64,000 nt of DNA from Fortiea sp. LEGE XX443 (lineage in GTDB: Bacteria; Cyanobacteriota; Cyanobacteriia; Cyanobacteriales; Nostocaceae). The DNA lies in contig NZ_JADEXZ010000019.1 of the NCBI RefSeq assembly GCF_015206815.1, positions 16,276-80,275 of the forward strand, read 5' to 3'. The notes beneath the pieces were generated by a model, which saw only the letters and a program-made list of their open reading frames with translations, was not told the DNA's origin and did not search any database. Of this stretch, positions 38,889-48,137 are shown piece after piece (position 1 is the stretch's first letter; each line of letters begins with the position of its first letter). Both the position numbers and the translations under genes were made by a program.

Positions 38889-39755
38889 GTGAAACTAGCA
38901 GTATACGGAAAAGGCGGTATTGGCAAGTCAACAACTAGCTGTAACATATCTGTCGCTTTAGCCAAACGGGGCAAGAAGGTTCTGCAAATCGGTTGTGACC
39001 CCAAACACGACAGCACCTTTACCCTAACGGGGTTTTTGATTCCCACAATTATCGACACTCTCCAGTCAAAGGACTATCACTACGAAGACGTTTGGCCAGA
39101 GGATGTAATTTACAAAGGCTATGGCGGTGTTGATTGCGTAGAAGCTGGCGGGCCACCTGCGGGTGCTGGGTGTGGTGGCTACGTAGTTGGCGAAACCGTA
39201 AAATTACTGAAAGAACTCAACGCCTTTGATGAGTACGACGTAATTTTATTTGATGTACTGGGTGACGTGGTTTGCGGTGGCTTTGCGGCTCCTTTGAACT
39301 ATGCAGATTATTGCATGATCGTTACTGATAATGGTTTTGATGCTTTATTTGCGGCGAATCGGATTGCGGCTTCAGTCAGAGAAAAAGCTCGGACTCACCC
39401 ATTGCGTTTAGCAGGATTAATTGGTAACCGGACTTCCAAGCGCGACTTGATTGAGAAATACATAGAAGCAGTTCCCATGCCAGTTTTAGAAGTTTTGCCA
39501 TTAATTGAAGACATTCGCGTGTCTCGCGTTAAAGGTAAGACGTTGTTTGAAATGGCTGAGTCTGATCCTTCCCTGAGCTACGTTTGCGACTACTACCTCA
39601 ACATCGCCGACCAAATTTTAGCTCGGCCAGAGGGAGTAGTCCCAAATGACACTCCAGATCGAGAATTGTTTGCTTTGTTGTCTGATTTTTATTTAAATCC
39701 GCGTAAACCACAGGTTCCTAATTCCGAAGAGGAACTAGACTTGATGATTGTATAA
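38889..39755 (+). CDS. chlL: Light-independent protochlorophyllide reductase, iron protein ChlL
   Basis: Nitrogenase-reductase-like ATPase that feeds electrons to ChlNB, letting chlorophyll form in the dark. Start GTG 38889 is preferred ([16 protein letters not shown], 288 residues, standard) over the TTG ten codons upstream; AAGAGG lies ~10 bp ahead. Seen: the P-loop GKGGIGKST, the [10 protein letters not shown] switch, and the two [4Fe-4S] cysteines in [10 protein letters not shown] and [10 protein letters not shown]. It is first in a chlL - DUF5331-like - chlN set. chlB is not in the window, as is usual in cyanobacteria. Confidence 0.97.
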   Translation: MKLAVYGKGGIGKSTTSCNISVALAKRGKKVLQIGCDPKHDSTFTLTGFLIPTIIDTLQSKDYHYEDVWPEDVIYKGYGGVDCVEAGGPPAGAGCGGYVVGETVKLLKELNAFDEYDVILFDVLGDVVCGGFAAPLNYADYCMIVTDNGFDALFAANRIAASVREKARTHPLRLAGLIGNRTSKRDLIEKYIEAVPMPVLEVLPLIEDIRVSRVKGKTLFEMAESDPSLSYVCDYYLNIADQILARPEGVVPNDTPDRELFALLSDFYLNPRKPQVPNSEEELDLMIV

Positions 39756-39784
39756 ATCACCAAGTTCTCAGGATGAGGAGCAAT

Positions 39785-40525
39785 ATGGCTTTTTTTAATA
39801 GCTTTACGGATTCGATCAGACAAAAGTGGTTACAGTTCTTCCAGGCTAATCGGGAATGGATCACCCTGCACATGGAAGTAGAATCGGTGTACACCCCTGA
39901 TGGCGGGAAACGACCACCCTCTTACCTCATCCTGGGAGTTGTGAACGCCCTAGAACCAAAACTAGCGCAGTTGATGATGCCCTTTTCCAGACTGAATGCT
40001 GACGCTGACACCCTAATTGAAGTCCTGGATTTACATTTTGACCCAGACATCGCCCTTGGTAATCGCTTGAGTCATCCTCAAGTAGAACCAGAGACAAATC
40101 AATATGAGTCAACAGTTGTTGCAGATGACAATGTTGACGATGAAACTTTAGCAATTTCTCACACAAACGGTTTTGCGTTAAATGTTAGTGAATCGGAAGA
40201 AAGTAGCAATGGATTAGGTGATATCTCCTTATCCAATGGACACAATGGCAAACATGAGTCTCAAGAGGCGATCGCTACCGAAACTGATGATTTTGGCGAT
40301 GTTTCTTTTGATGCCGATCCGACATCAGCAATAAAGCTAGAGGAAGAAATTCTAGATGATTTGAACACACCAGACGAAAACGCTTTTAGAGATGTTTTGT
40401 CTGATGTTTGGGGTGATGAAACTGGATTGCAAAAAGCTGAAGAAAATAATGATTTTTTAGGGGAAGAATTACCAACAGGTGTTTTTGATGACTCAGAAAT
40501 TGCCCGTCTCTTCCCCAACGCTTAA
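39785..40525 (+). CDS. DUF5331-like protein between chlL and chlN
   Basis: A 246-residue protein from ATG 39785, which has AGGATGAGGAG just upstream. Residues 1-85 form an ordered domain (FTDSIRQKWLQFFQANREWI, KRPPSYLILGVVNALEP). The remaining ~160 are acidic, low-complexity and probably disordered, ending in a conserved-looking FDDSEIARLFPNA. I recall this gene at the same place in other cyanobacteria as DUF5331. The steady position suggests a role with DPOR, but none is proven. It lies 29 bp after chlL. Confidence 0.75.
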   Translation: MAFFNSFTDSIRQKWLQFFQANREWITLHMEVESVYTPDGGKRPPSYLILGVVNALEPKLAQLMMPFSRLNADADTLIEVLDLHFDPDIALGNRLSHPQVEPETNQYESTVVADDNVDDETLAISHTNGFALNVSESEESSNGLGDISLSNGHNGKHESQEAIATETDDFGDVSFDADPTSAIKLEEEILDDLNTPDENAFRDVLSDVWGDETGLQKAEENNDFLGEELPTGVFDDSEIARLFPNA

Positions 40526-40709
40526 TAGTTACTTTTGAGAAAGTATGAAGTATGAAGGGTGAAGTATGAAGTGGAAAATTTCAACCTTCACCCCCTCAAA
40601 CTTTCAGTAATTGGGATGTCGCGGCGGACATCAAGCGACATCTGAAAATTAGTAAAAAGCTGTAAAAGAAAGTTTTTACTTTTCCTTTTTTACTTTTGCC
40701 TTTAAATAA

Positions 40710-42131
<1,422 letters not shown>

Positions 42132-42155
42132 AATTTGGTTTTTAAATAATTATTT

Positions 42156-42183
42156 AGAGGCGAACACAATTCGCCTCTTTTTA
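42156..42183 (+). terminator. Rho-independent terminator of chlN
   Basis: AGAGGCGAA (42156-42164), loop CACAA, TTCGCCTCT (42170-42178), then a T-run. It begins 24 bp after the chlN stop. Confidence 0.85.
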
Positions 42184-42206
42184 TGTCTGATGCACAACAA
42201 GCAAAC

Positions 42207-42728
42207 TTACTTTAACTTGATCAAAGGTTTTAGCCATTCGCCTTTTTCAGTCAATACACCTGTAATATAGTTTTGAAATCCAGGTAATCCGCCATGCTTG
42301 TTCCAATGTTCATTAAAATCATTGTTATTTGCTAAATAATGAGCTTTTCCGTCTGGAGGAAAATTAATTGAGTAACCAAATATTTCTTTGTTATGCGGAA
42401 GATTTTTCAAATCATGTGTATGGGAAAGATTTTTCAAATCATTTGCTCTCCAAATTATTTCCACTAGACGACCAATGCTAAAGTCATGACCAGAACCATC
42501 ATCATAAACAGTGTCATTAAAAAATTGAACAACATGCGTTATGTGGGCGTGTTGTCTGATAATGAGGAGATCACCTTCTTCTGGCTTTTCTGCATTAGCT
42601 TCATTTCCCTTTCTCCAATGCAAGATAACTATTTTTGAGGTTTCATCTATTTTATAATCCCAGAATTTAATTCTATCATCTTGACAATTTACGTTTTTAC
42701 TCCACTTTAATCTAGCTAAATCAATCAT
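42207..42728 (-). CDS. Unrecognised 173-residue protein, possibly PUA/EVE-like fold
   Basis: A soluble protein with beta-rich segments (IVILHWRKGNEANAEKPEEG, DLLIIRQHAHITHVVQFFND) and Trp- and Asn-rich ends. The strand order loosely recalls PUA/EVE-type modified-base or RNA-binding domains, but this is only a resemblance. Residues ~95-112 contain a short internal duplication (DLKNLSHTH-DLKNLPHNK) mirrored by a direct DNA repeat GAAAGATTTTTCAAATCAT near 42398-42440. It sits at the start of the accessory island. Codons are AT-rich. Confidence 0.5.
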   Translation of the reverse strand: MIDLARLKWSKNVNCQDDRIKFWDYKIDETSKIVILHWRKGNEANAEKPEEGDLLIIRQHAHITHVVQFFNDTVYDDGSGHDFSIGRLVEIIWRANDLKNLSHTHDLKNLPHNKEIFGYSINFPPDGKAHYLANNNDFNEHWNKHGGLPGFQNYITGVLTEKGEWLKPLIKLK

Positions 42729-42927
42729 TACTATCTCTACCTCATTCTCATAAATATAATTTTATATTTCCCTATAATCTGGTTGAACTAACATGTGTAG
42801 GTAAGATTTAAGTTGAATAGGAGTTTAAAATATGCACATGCAGGAAGTATGTTTTTTTGAAATGAATACAATTAAAAGGTGAAGCGATCGCACATCACCA
42901 TAAAATAAACGTCTCATCTAGCAACAC

Positions 42928-43043
42928 ATGGCAGAAATTGTCACCCTTCAACCGCCGCTTTCACACATCGGTGTTTAGAAGGCGCTCAAAAAGTTAGAAT
43001 CAAAATTGATATATTTACTCCACATATAACAGAACAAAAATGA
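42928..43043 (+). pseudogene. Frameshifted small gene relic before hicB
   Basis: ATG at 42928 reads MAEIVTLQPPLSHIGV then stops. After a frame shift near 42965 the DNA continues as CLEGAQKVRIKIDIFTP and ends in TGA at 43041-43043, overlapping the hicB ATG by ATGA. The coupling and frame continuity suggest a former small first gene of this TA operon. Its family is not recognised. Confidence 0.45.
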
Positions 43044-43267
43044 AGCAAAAAACACAAATGACTGCTATTATTGAGCGCGAAGGGAATGGCTATGTAGCAC
43101 TCTGTCCTGAATTAGATATAGCCAGCCAAGGTGACACAATTGAAGAAGCACGAACTAATCTAGTTGAAGCGTTGGAATTGTTTTTTGAGACAGCATCACC
43201 TTCTGAAATTCAGGAAAGATTGCACACAGAAATTTTTATTACACGCTTAGAGGTAAGTATTGGCTAA
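43040..43267 (+). CDS. hicB: HicB-like antitoxin
   Basis: A 75-residue protein with the partial RNase-H-like HicB fold: MTAIIEREGNGYVALCPELD and IASQGDTIEEARTNLVEAL are diagnostic. It should bind and neutralise the HicA toxin encoded next. The second ATG at 43058 (TAIIEREG) is an alternative start. It overlaps hicA by 8 bp in the hicB-hicA order. It lacks a separate DNA-binding tail, in contrast to the HicB fragment at 37710, so autoregulation may need the complex. Confidence 0.85.
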   Translation: MKQKTQMTAIIEREGNGYVALCPELDIASQGDTIEEARTNLVEALELFFETASPSEIQERLHTEIFITRLEVSIG

Positions 43268-43484
43268 ACTGCGTGTTCTTTCTGCCAGGGAAGTCTGCCG
43301 TATTCTTGAAGAGAATGGCTTTATACAAGTACGTCAGCGTGGTAGCCACATTATTATGCAGATGCAAACAGAAGATTCAACAATTACAGTTCCTGTTCCT
43401 AATTACGAAGAGTTACGCATCGGTACTTTGCGTTCTATCATTCGTCAGTCAGGTTTACCTCGCGCTCTATTTGAGGTCACTTAA
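43260..43484 (+). CDS. hicA: HicA-like mRNA interferase toxin
   Basis: A 74-residue double-stranded-RNA-binding-like toxin. Seen: SAREVCRILEENGFIQVRQRG followed by SHIIM, with the catalytic histidine of the HicA GSH motif, then ITVPVPNYEELRIGTLRSIIRQ. It is complete and so presumably active. It starts with TTG at 43260 inside the end of hicB, so translation is coupled. It is the intact TA pair of the island. Confidence 0.85.
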   Translation: MAKLRVLSAREVCRILEENGFIQVRQRGSHIIMQMQTEDSTITVPVPNYEELRIGTLRSIIRQSGLPRALFEVT

Positions 43485-43565
43485 AAGTAAACGTAAATTA
43501 TGCTGAATTGCCCATCACCAAAAAATACAGATACAATCAAAATTAAACGTCTCACCTAGCAACAC

Positions 43566-43588
43566 AAAGTAAACGTCAACTATGCTGA
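43566..43588 (+). repeat. Direct repeat around the second antitoxin start, second copy
   Basis: AAAGTAAACGT...TATGCTGA at 43566-43588 repeats 43484-43506 with two mismatches; the first copy reads into a dead 19-codon frame. A second pair, AAACGTCTCA(T/C)CTAGCAACACA, lies at 42907-42928 and 43545-43566. Together they show local duplication in the leaders of the two TA operons. Confidence 0.7.
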
Positions 43589-43833
43589 GTGGAATTAAAC
43601 AAAAGGCTATTGTCGGTAAACACGGCAAAATTGAACTGTCTACTACAGAACTACCAGAAGGAACTGTTGTAGAAGTCATAGTTTTAGTGGAGCAGCAAAC
43701 TGAAGAAGATGAAACTACTTATCTTCTCAAATCAGAAGCTAATAAAAAACATCTACTTAAAGCTTTAGAAAATGTAGAACAAGGAAATCTCATCTATGTT
43801 GATTTAGATGAATATGAAAAAAATAGCATTTGA
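43582..43833 (+). CDS. Antitoxin-like partner of the adjacent YoeB gene
   Basis: An 83-residue protein. The N-terminal half (KAIVGKHGKIELSTTELPEG then TVVEVIVLVE) looks like a small beta-rich, possibly dimerising or AbrB-like part. The C-terminal half (TTYLLKSEANKKHLLKALENV) resembles the toxin-wrapping tail of YefM/Phd antitoxins (YLLxSxxNxxxLLxAI). It overlaps the YoeB start by 20 bp. Antitoxin role is inferred from this tail and location. It is intact although its toxin is interrupted. Confidence 0.7.
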   Translation: MLSGIKQKAIVGKHGKIELSTTELPEGTVVEVIVLVEQQTEEDETTYLLKSEANKKHLLKALENVEQGNLIYVDLDEYEKNSI

Positions 43834-44074
43834 ATCGGAAGCTTTTGAAGAATTTGGTCAATGGACAAAAGAAGGTAAGAAGGTTTTCAAGAAAATATTA
43901 GATTTGATTAAAGATATCCAAAGAGAACCATTTTCAGGAATTGGTAAGTCTGAACCTCTTAAATATGAATTACAAGGTTACTAGTCAAGGCGGATTACAG
44001 ATGAACATAGGTTAATTTACAAAATAGAAGACGATGTACTGATTATTCTTTCATGCAAATATCATTATGAATAA
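43814..44074 (+). pseudogene. yoeB: YoeB-family toxin gene with in-frame amber codon
   Basis: Reading from ATG 43814 gives KKIAFESEAFEEFGQWTKEG, KSEPLKYELQGY, TAG at 43982-43984, then SRRITDEHRLIYKIEDDV and SCKYHYE before TAA. It matches ribosome-dependent RNase YoeB over its full length; the family has Trp where the TAG stands (GFWSRR). The equivalents of E. coli Glu46, Arg65 and the C-terminal His-Tyr are all still present. One change (TGG to TAG) explains it, so inactivation is recent, or the codon is suppressed. Confidence 0.85.
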
Positions 44075-44086
44075 TGAAAATACTGT

Positions 44087-44701
44087 ATGACTCAAGCAAT
44101 ACAAAGGCAGCTAACATTTGATGAATTTATTGTATGGTATCCAGAAAATTCGGATACACGTTACGAACTACACGATGGAGTAATTGTTGAGATGCCTAAA
44201 CCAACAGGAACACATTCTAATGTAGCAGGATTTGTATCTGGTACATTGTTTGCAGAAATTTTACACTGCCAATTAGCTTACTCGATTCCTAAAGAATGTG
44301 TTATCAAAGTAGAAAATTCTAGCTATGAACCTGATGTAATTTTGCTTGACAAACAACAAGTAGCTAATCATGAAAGTCGTTGGAAAAAAGAATCTATAAT
44401 TACTTTAGGTAGTTCTATCCCTTTAATTGTTGAAGTTGTATCCACTAATTGGAGTGATGATTATGCTCTGAAAATGGATGCTTATGAATATTTAGGAATT
44501 TCTGAATATTGGATTGTTGATTATTTAGCTTTAGGTGGGCGGAAGTTTATTGGTAATCCTAAACGTCCTACTATATCAGTCAATAATTTAGTTAACGGAG
44601 AATATCAAGTCACGCAGTTTCGTAATGATGAAAAAATTATTTCATCAGTCTTTCCTAATTTAGAAATAACTGCTAATCAAATATTCCAGGCTGCTATATA
44701 A
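44087..44701 (+). CDS. Uma2-family (DUF820) PD-(D/E)XK-like putative endonuclease
   Basis: A 204-residue protein of a family greatly expanded in cyanobacteria. The restriction-endonuclease-like core is visible: Glu in RYELHDGVIVEMPKP (~30-40), Asp in SYEPDVILLD (~85), Glu in PLIVEVVS (~115) and Lys in DDYALKMDAYEYLGI. The end EYWIVDY is typical. Biological role is unproven; some members accompany mobile or TA loci. It begins 12 bp after the YoeB relic. Confidence 0.8.
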   Translation: MTQAIQRQLTFDEFIVWYPENSDTRYELHDGVIVEMPKPTGTHSNVAGFVSGTLFAEILHCQLAYSIPKECVIKVENSSYEPDVILLDKQQVANHESRWKKESIITLGSSIPLIVEVVSTNWSDDYALKMDAYEYLGISEYWIVDYLALGGRKFIGNPKRPTISVNNLVNGEYQVTQFRNDEKIISSVFPNLEITANQIFQAAI

Positions 44702-44724
44702 GCAAGAGCAAGATTATAAAAATT

Positions 44725-45645
44725 TCAGGCTGGAGACGAAATAGTAGAAATTGCCGTACGTCGTTTGAAAATAATAATCTGATTACCAACAATCGGGTTT
44801 CGTGCGATTAATCTGTCTTGAGAATCGAGAATTTCTAAATGGCTAAAATTTAGTTCTTGAGAACGTTGTAATATTTCAGATGCAAGTTTGTCTTGTTGAG
44901 ATTCTTTGAGGGTATACCAATCATCATTAATTTTGACCGTTAGATTGCTAGTGCGGAAGTTAGCTTGAATTGACTGTATCAGACCAGAGGCAAAGCGATC
45001 GCTAATTTCTGCGACTTGATTCTCGATAGATGCAATCAAAATTTGTTCTGGTGTCAATTCTACGGCTGGTGTTGGTACTGGTTCCGGTTCCGGTGTCGGT
45101 GGAAGAGTGGCTTCCGGTTCTGGGGTCGGCGTGGGAGTCACTTCTGGTTCTGGTTCTGGTAGTGGCGTAATTTCTTCTGGTGGTTGCGGTTCTGATGCGG
45201 TTGACTCTGGTGGAGTAGTTACCGTTGGCGTGGATATAGGAACTTCTTCAACCGGGGGAGTAATTGCTATTTCAGTCGGTTTACTTGTAAAAACAGTAGA
45301 AGTTGTCCAAACCAAAATCACGGCAATTCCAGCAATAATTCCTGTCAAAGCCTTATCTGACAACTGGTTTGAGAAATTGGTGGGTAACAAAGACCGAATT
45401 TTAGCTAACAGTCCACTCCAAATCAACTGTAGCTGCTGCCAAACACTTGGAGTTTCTTGCTCTCCTGATGATTCAGCCTCCAGTTTTACCACAGTCGTCT
45501 CTAAAACCCCAATCGTTCCCCTAAGAATTCGGATAATAGCCGCCTTCCAAATTGGCTGCTCTCTCTGGTAAGGTGCTTGAGAAGACCGATTCCTTTCCGG
45601 TTCAGGAGAAGCAGGGGGTTGCGAATTCTGATTGTCTTGTGACAT
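44725..45645 (-). CDS. Single-pass membrane protein with Pro-rich linker, unknown function
   Basis: A 306-residue protein: a charged, disordered N-terminus, one membrane helix (~103-120, GIIAGIAVILVWTTSTVF), then a long Pro/Glu/Thr linker (PEPEPEVTPTPTPEPE) and a folded C-terminal domain (~200-300; LIASIENQVAEISDRFASGL, LTVKINDDWYTLKESQQ, SHLEILDSQDRLIARNP). This looks like a periplasmic sensing or binding module held away from the membrane. I do not recognise the family. Monocistronic. Confidence 0.65.
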   Translation of the reverse strand: MSQDNQNSQPPASPEPERNRSSQAPYQREQPIWKAAIIRILRGTIGVLETTVVKLEAESSGEQETPSVWQQLQLIWSGLLAKIRSLLPTNFSNQLSDKALTGIIAGIAVILVWTTSTVFTSKPTEIAITPPVEEVPISTPTVTTPPESTASEPQPPEEITPLPEPEPEVTPTPTPEPEATLPPTPEPEPVPTPAVELTPEQILIASIENQVAEISDRFASGLIQSIQANFRTSNLTVKINDDWYTLKESQQDKLASEILQRSQELNFSHLEILDSQDRLIARNPIVGNQIIIFKRRTAISTISSPA

Positions 45646-46044
45646 GGAACTTTCACCAAAAGCAGCGAATCAAAGACAAACAACGTATATGAGACTGCTG
45701 CTGTCTCTTCTGCCTTAATGTATCACTTCATTGCTCTTGACTTCGGCTAAACTGACTATTTATTGAATTGGGTGAGTTCGTTCTGTAGGACGTTCTGAGT
45801 GGACAGATTACTCTGCTTCTAGTTTGAGTTTTGCTGCTTATGAAGTGTATCCAGATAGAATAGAAGTTAATGCGATCACTACTGATAAGCGCGTGTTTGA
45901 TCAGGGTACTATTCAGATTAAAACTGTTTAATCAAGTTGGTTAAAATTTCGCGCATAGACGCGAAGCGGCTTCACGAAGGGAAGGTGTAAAGTTAACAAT
46001 GGATATTATCCACTAAATCAATTAAGTTAAATTTGGTGATAGCT
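45646..46044. other. Intergenic region with a gene relic and Nostoc-type repeats
   Basis: Contains the C-terminal gene fragment at 45776-45931 and a repeat near 45950-45985 (GCGCATAGACGCGAAGCGG). The promoter of the ptuAB-like pair should lie at its right end. Confidence 0.4.
45776..45931 (+). pseudogene. C-terminal fragment of a larger protein (possibly metallophosphoesterase-like)
   Basis: An open frame without a start reads VRSVGRSEWTDYSASSL, SFAAYEVYPDRIEV and TTDKRVFDQGTIQIKTV, ending in TAA at 45929-45931. It has a protein-like composition and a strand pattern like the last beta sheet of some cyanobacterial metallophosphoesterases, a weak assignment. No upstream part remains. It marks a deletion at the island junction. 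Confidence 0.45.
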
Positions 46045-47481
46045 ATGAGAGTCAAGCGCCTAAAAATGCAGTCATTTCGTGGAATTGGCGATTTGACATT
46101 GGATTTCGATGAAAGTGAGCCAACGGTACTTATAGGTATTAACGGGGTAGGCAAATCAAGTATTCTTGATTGTATTGCTATTTTTATGTCACAGATGACA
46201 GCGCATATTCAAATATCTTCTGAGACAATACGTTTTTTTAGTAATAAAGATATCAACAATTGCAGAGAAGAAACACACAATGAAATTACATTGCTCATAA
46301 ATAGTTCACCTGAAATATTTTTAAATATAACGAAGATTAAAACAGGTGATAATCAAGAATTAAATATAATAGATAGAGAACTTTTTCAGATTGGCCTTTT
46401 GATAAAAGAAAAATTACAACTAATATCCAATAATGAATATCATAAATTTCAACCTATATTAAGTTCGATATCACCAATCATTGATAGTACGGTTTTTAAA
46501 AATCCTCCTTCTGATACTGATACCCCTTCTATTCTTTCTAGTCTTCAATACTCGAAAGGTCTACAAACTGCGATTGATGACCTACGTCTTCAGTTAAAAA
46601 CTGTTCCTGAATCTAGTATTCCTCTAGTAGTTTACTACCCTGTAAATCGTGCTGTTTTTGATATGCCTCTAGAGATTTCAGAGAACTATTTGTTTAAACA
46701 ATTAGATGCCTATGAAGAAGCCTTAACAGGAGGAAAAATAGATTTTAAAACTTTTTTTGAATGGTTTAGAAATCGAGAAGATTTAGAGAATGAAATACGA
46801 AGGGATAACTCTGATTATCGAGATAAACAATTAGAAGGAGTGAGACAAGCTATATCTTCATTAATACCAGATTTTTCAAACCTGCGAGTTCAACGTTCAC
46901 CTCTAAGAATGACTGTACAGAAAAAAGGTGAAGAACTTATAGTTAATCAACTATCTGATGGAGAAAAATGTTTATTAGCAATGGTAGGAGATTTAGCTAG
47001 ACGTTTGGCAATTGCTAACCCAGGTTTATCAGAGCCTCTTCAAGGTAGTGGGATTGTTTTAATTGATGAAATTGAATTGCACCTACACCCCAAATGGCAA
47101 CGAGAAATTATTCCAGCTTTAACAAGAACTTTTCCTAATTGTCAGTTTATTGTGACTACTCATTCGCCGCAAGTAGTGAGTCATGTTAAGCCTGAAGGAA
47201 TTTATATTTTAGAAAAGACTGATGAAGGTGTTATTGCTAAAAGACCAGAAAGTTCTTTTGGTAGAGATAGCAATCAAATTTTAGAAGATTTAATGGATGT
47301 TCCAGCACGTCCACAAAATATTAAAGATAGACTTTTAGAATTATTTCGGTTAATTGATGCGGGAGATTTGGTAGGTGCGAGGGAGTTACGTCAACAGTTA
47401 GCCTCCGAAATTGGCGCAGATGAACCAGACTTTGTGAAAGCAGATGTACTGATACGGCGTAAGGAAATTCTTGGCCGATGA
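46045..47481 (+). CDS. ptuA: AAA/ABC-type ATPase of a Septu-like defence system (PtuA)
   Basis: A 478-residue ATPase from ATG 46045 (in-frame TTG and GTG lie 12 and 9 bp upstream). Walker A GINGVGKSSI (~35-45), signature-like LSDGEKCLLAMVGDLARRLA, Walker B IVLIDEIELHLHPKWQ and the switch His in FIVTTHSPQVVSHVKP put it in the SMC/RecF/OLD-like group. It overlaps an HNH nuclease gene by 4 bp (ATGA). An ATPase plus TIGR02646-type HNH pair is the Septu layout, in which the complex senses phage infection and degrades DNA. No reverse transcriptase or retron RNA is seen nearby. AT-rich codons suggest transfer. Confidence 0.82.
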   Translation: MRVKRLKMQSFRGIGDLTLDFDESEPTVLIGINGVGKSSILDCIAIFMSQMTAHIQISSETIRFFSNKDINNCREETHNEITLLINSSPEIFLNITKIKTGDNQELNIIDRELFQIGLLIKEKLQLISNNEYHKFQPILSSISPIIDSTVFKNPPSDTDTPSILSSLQYSKGLQTAIDDLRLQLKTVPESSIPLVVYYPVNRAVFDMPLEISENYLFKQLDAYEEALTGGKIDFKTFFEWFRNREDLENEIRRDNSDYRDKQLEGVRQAISSLIPDFSNLRVQRSPLRMTVQKKGEELIVNQLSDGEKCLLAMVGDLARRLAIANPGLSEPLQGSGIVLIDEIELHLHPKWQREIIPALTRTFPNCQFIVTTHSPQVVSHVKPEGIYILEKTDEGVIAKRPESSFGRDSNQILEDLMDVPARPQNIKDRLLELFRLIDAGDLVGARELRQQLASEIGADEPDFVKADVLIRRKEILGR

Positions 47482-48137
47482 AGTACATAAAAAAAGGTGA
47501 GGAGCCAGAAAAATTTTCAGCGTGGAAGGCTCTAGTAAATGATGATTGGCAACCTAGTTGGGATAATAATTTTCAATCGCCAGAAAAACCTATTGTGCAT
47601 GATGGACTACTAAAAGAGCAAGGATATATCTGTTGCTATTGTGGGATGCGGATAACTAGAGCAACTAGCCATATAGAACACTTCAAACCTCGCAGTAAGT
47701 ATCCTCATTTGGCACTGGAATACACCAATCTTATCGCTTCATGTCAAGGAGAAAGTGAAGAACCTCCTCCTGTTCCTGTGCATTGTGGACATCAGAAAAA
47801 GTATTGGTATGATGAGACACTAATGGTTTCACCTTTAGAAATGAATTGTGCAGATTTTTTTAAATATTCTGCTTCAGGCGAGATTTTAATAACAGATGAA
47901 TTAGATAAAAAAGAAGCTGCTAAAGTAACTATTGAGAAACTGGCACTGAATCTTAGCAAGCTACAAAATATGCGTAAGAGTGCAATTGAGGCTGTGTTGT
48001 TAGATATTGATGAATTAACTGAGTTAGAAATACAGCAGCTAGTTCAAGGTTATGAGCAGATCGATTCTAGTGGTCAGTATACTCCGTTTTGTGCTGCGAT
48101 CGCTTATTTACTTCAGAACTATTTCTTAGTTTTGTAA
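47478..48137 (+). CDS. ptuB: HNH endonuclease of a Septu-like defence system (PtuB, TIGR02646-like)
   Basis: A 219-residue nuclease. The N-terminal MKYIKKGEEPEKFSAWK is characteristic of the retron/Septu HNH family. A zinc-binding CCYCGMRI is followed by the HNH core SHIEHFKPRSKYPHLALEYT-NL with its His pair and Asn, and a later HCGHQKKYW. The C-terminal ~80 residues are helical. Translation is coupled to the ATPase through ATGA. Its 3' end overlaps the convergent hetP-like gene by 12 bp. Nuclease activity is expected from the intact motif. Confidence 0.82.
   Translation: MKYIKKGEEPEKFSAWKALVNDDWQPSWDNNFQSPEKPIVHDGLLKEQGYICCYCGMRITRATSHIEHFKPRSKYPHLALEYTNLIASCQGESEEPPPVPVHCGHQKKYWYDETLMVSPLEMNCADFFKYSASGEILITDELDKKEAAKVTIEKLALNLSKLQNMRKSAIEAVLLDIDELTELEIQQLVQGYEQIDSSGQYTPFCAAIAYLLQNYFLVL

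Noticed and set aside
45107..45571. 154-codon plus-strand frame rich in Gly, Ser and Val
   Set aside because: It is the antisense of the Pro/Thr/Glu linker of the membrane protein at 44725-45645; its odd composition is a mirror artefact.
46045..48137. Possible retron (ATPase + HNH as effector)
   Set aside because: No reverse transcriptase motif (YxDD) or msr-msd-like inverted repeat was seen on either side.
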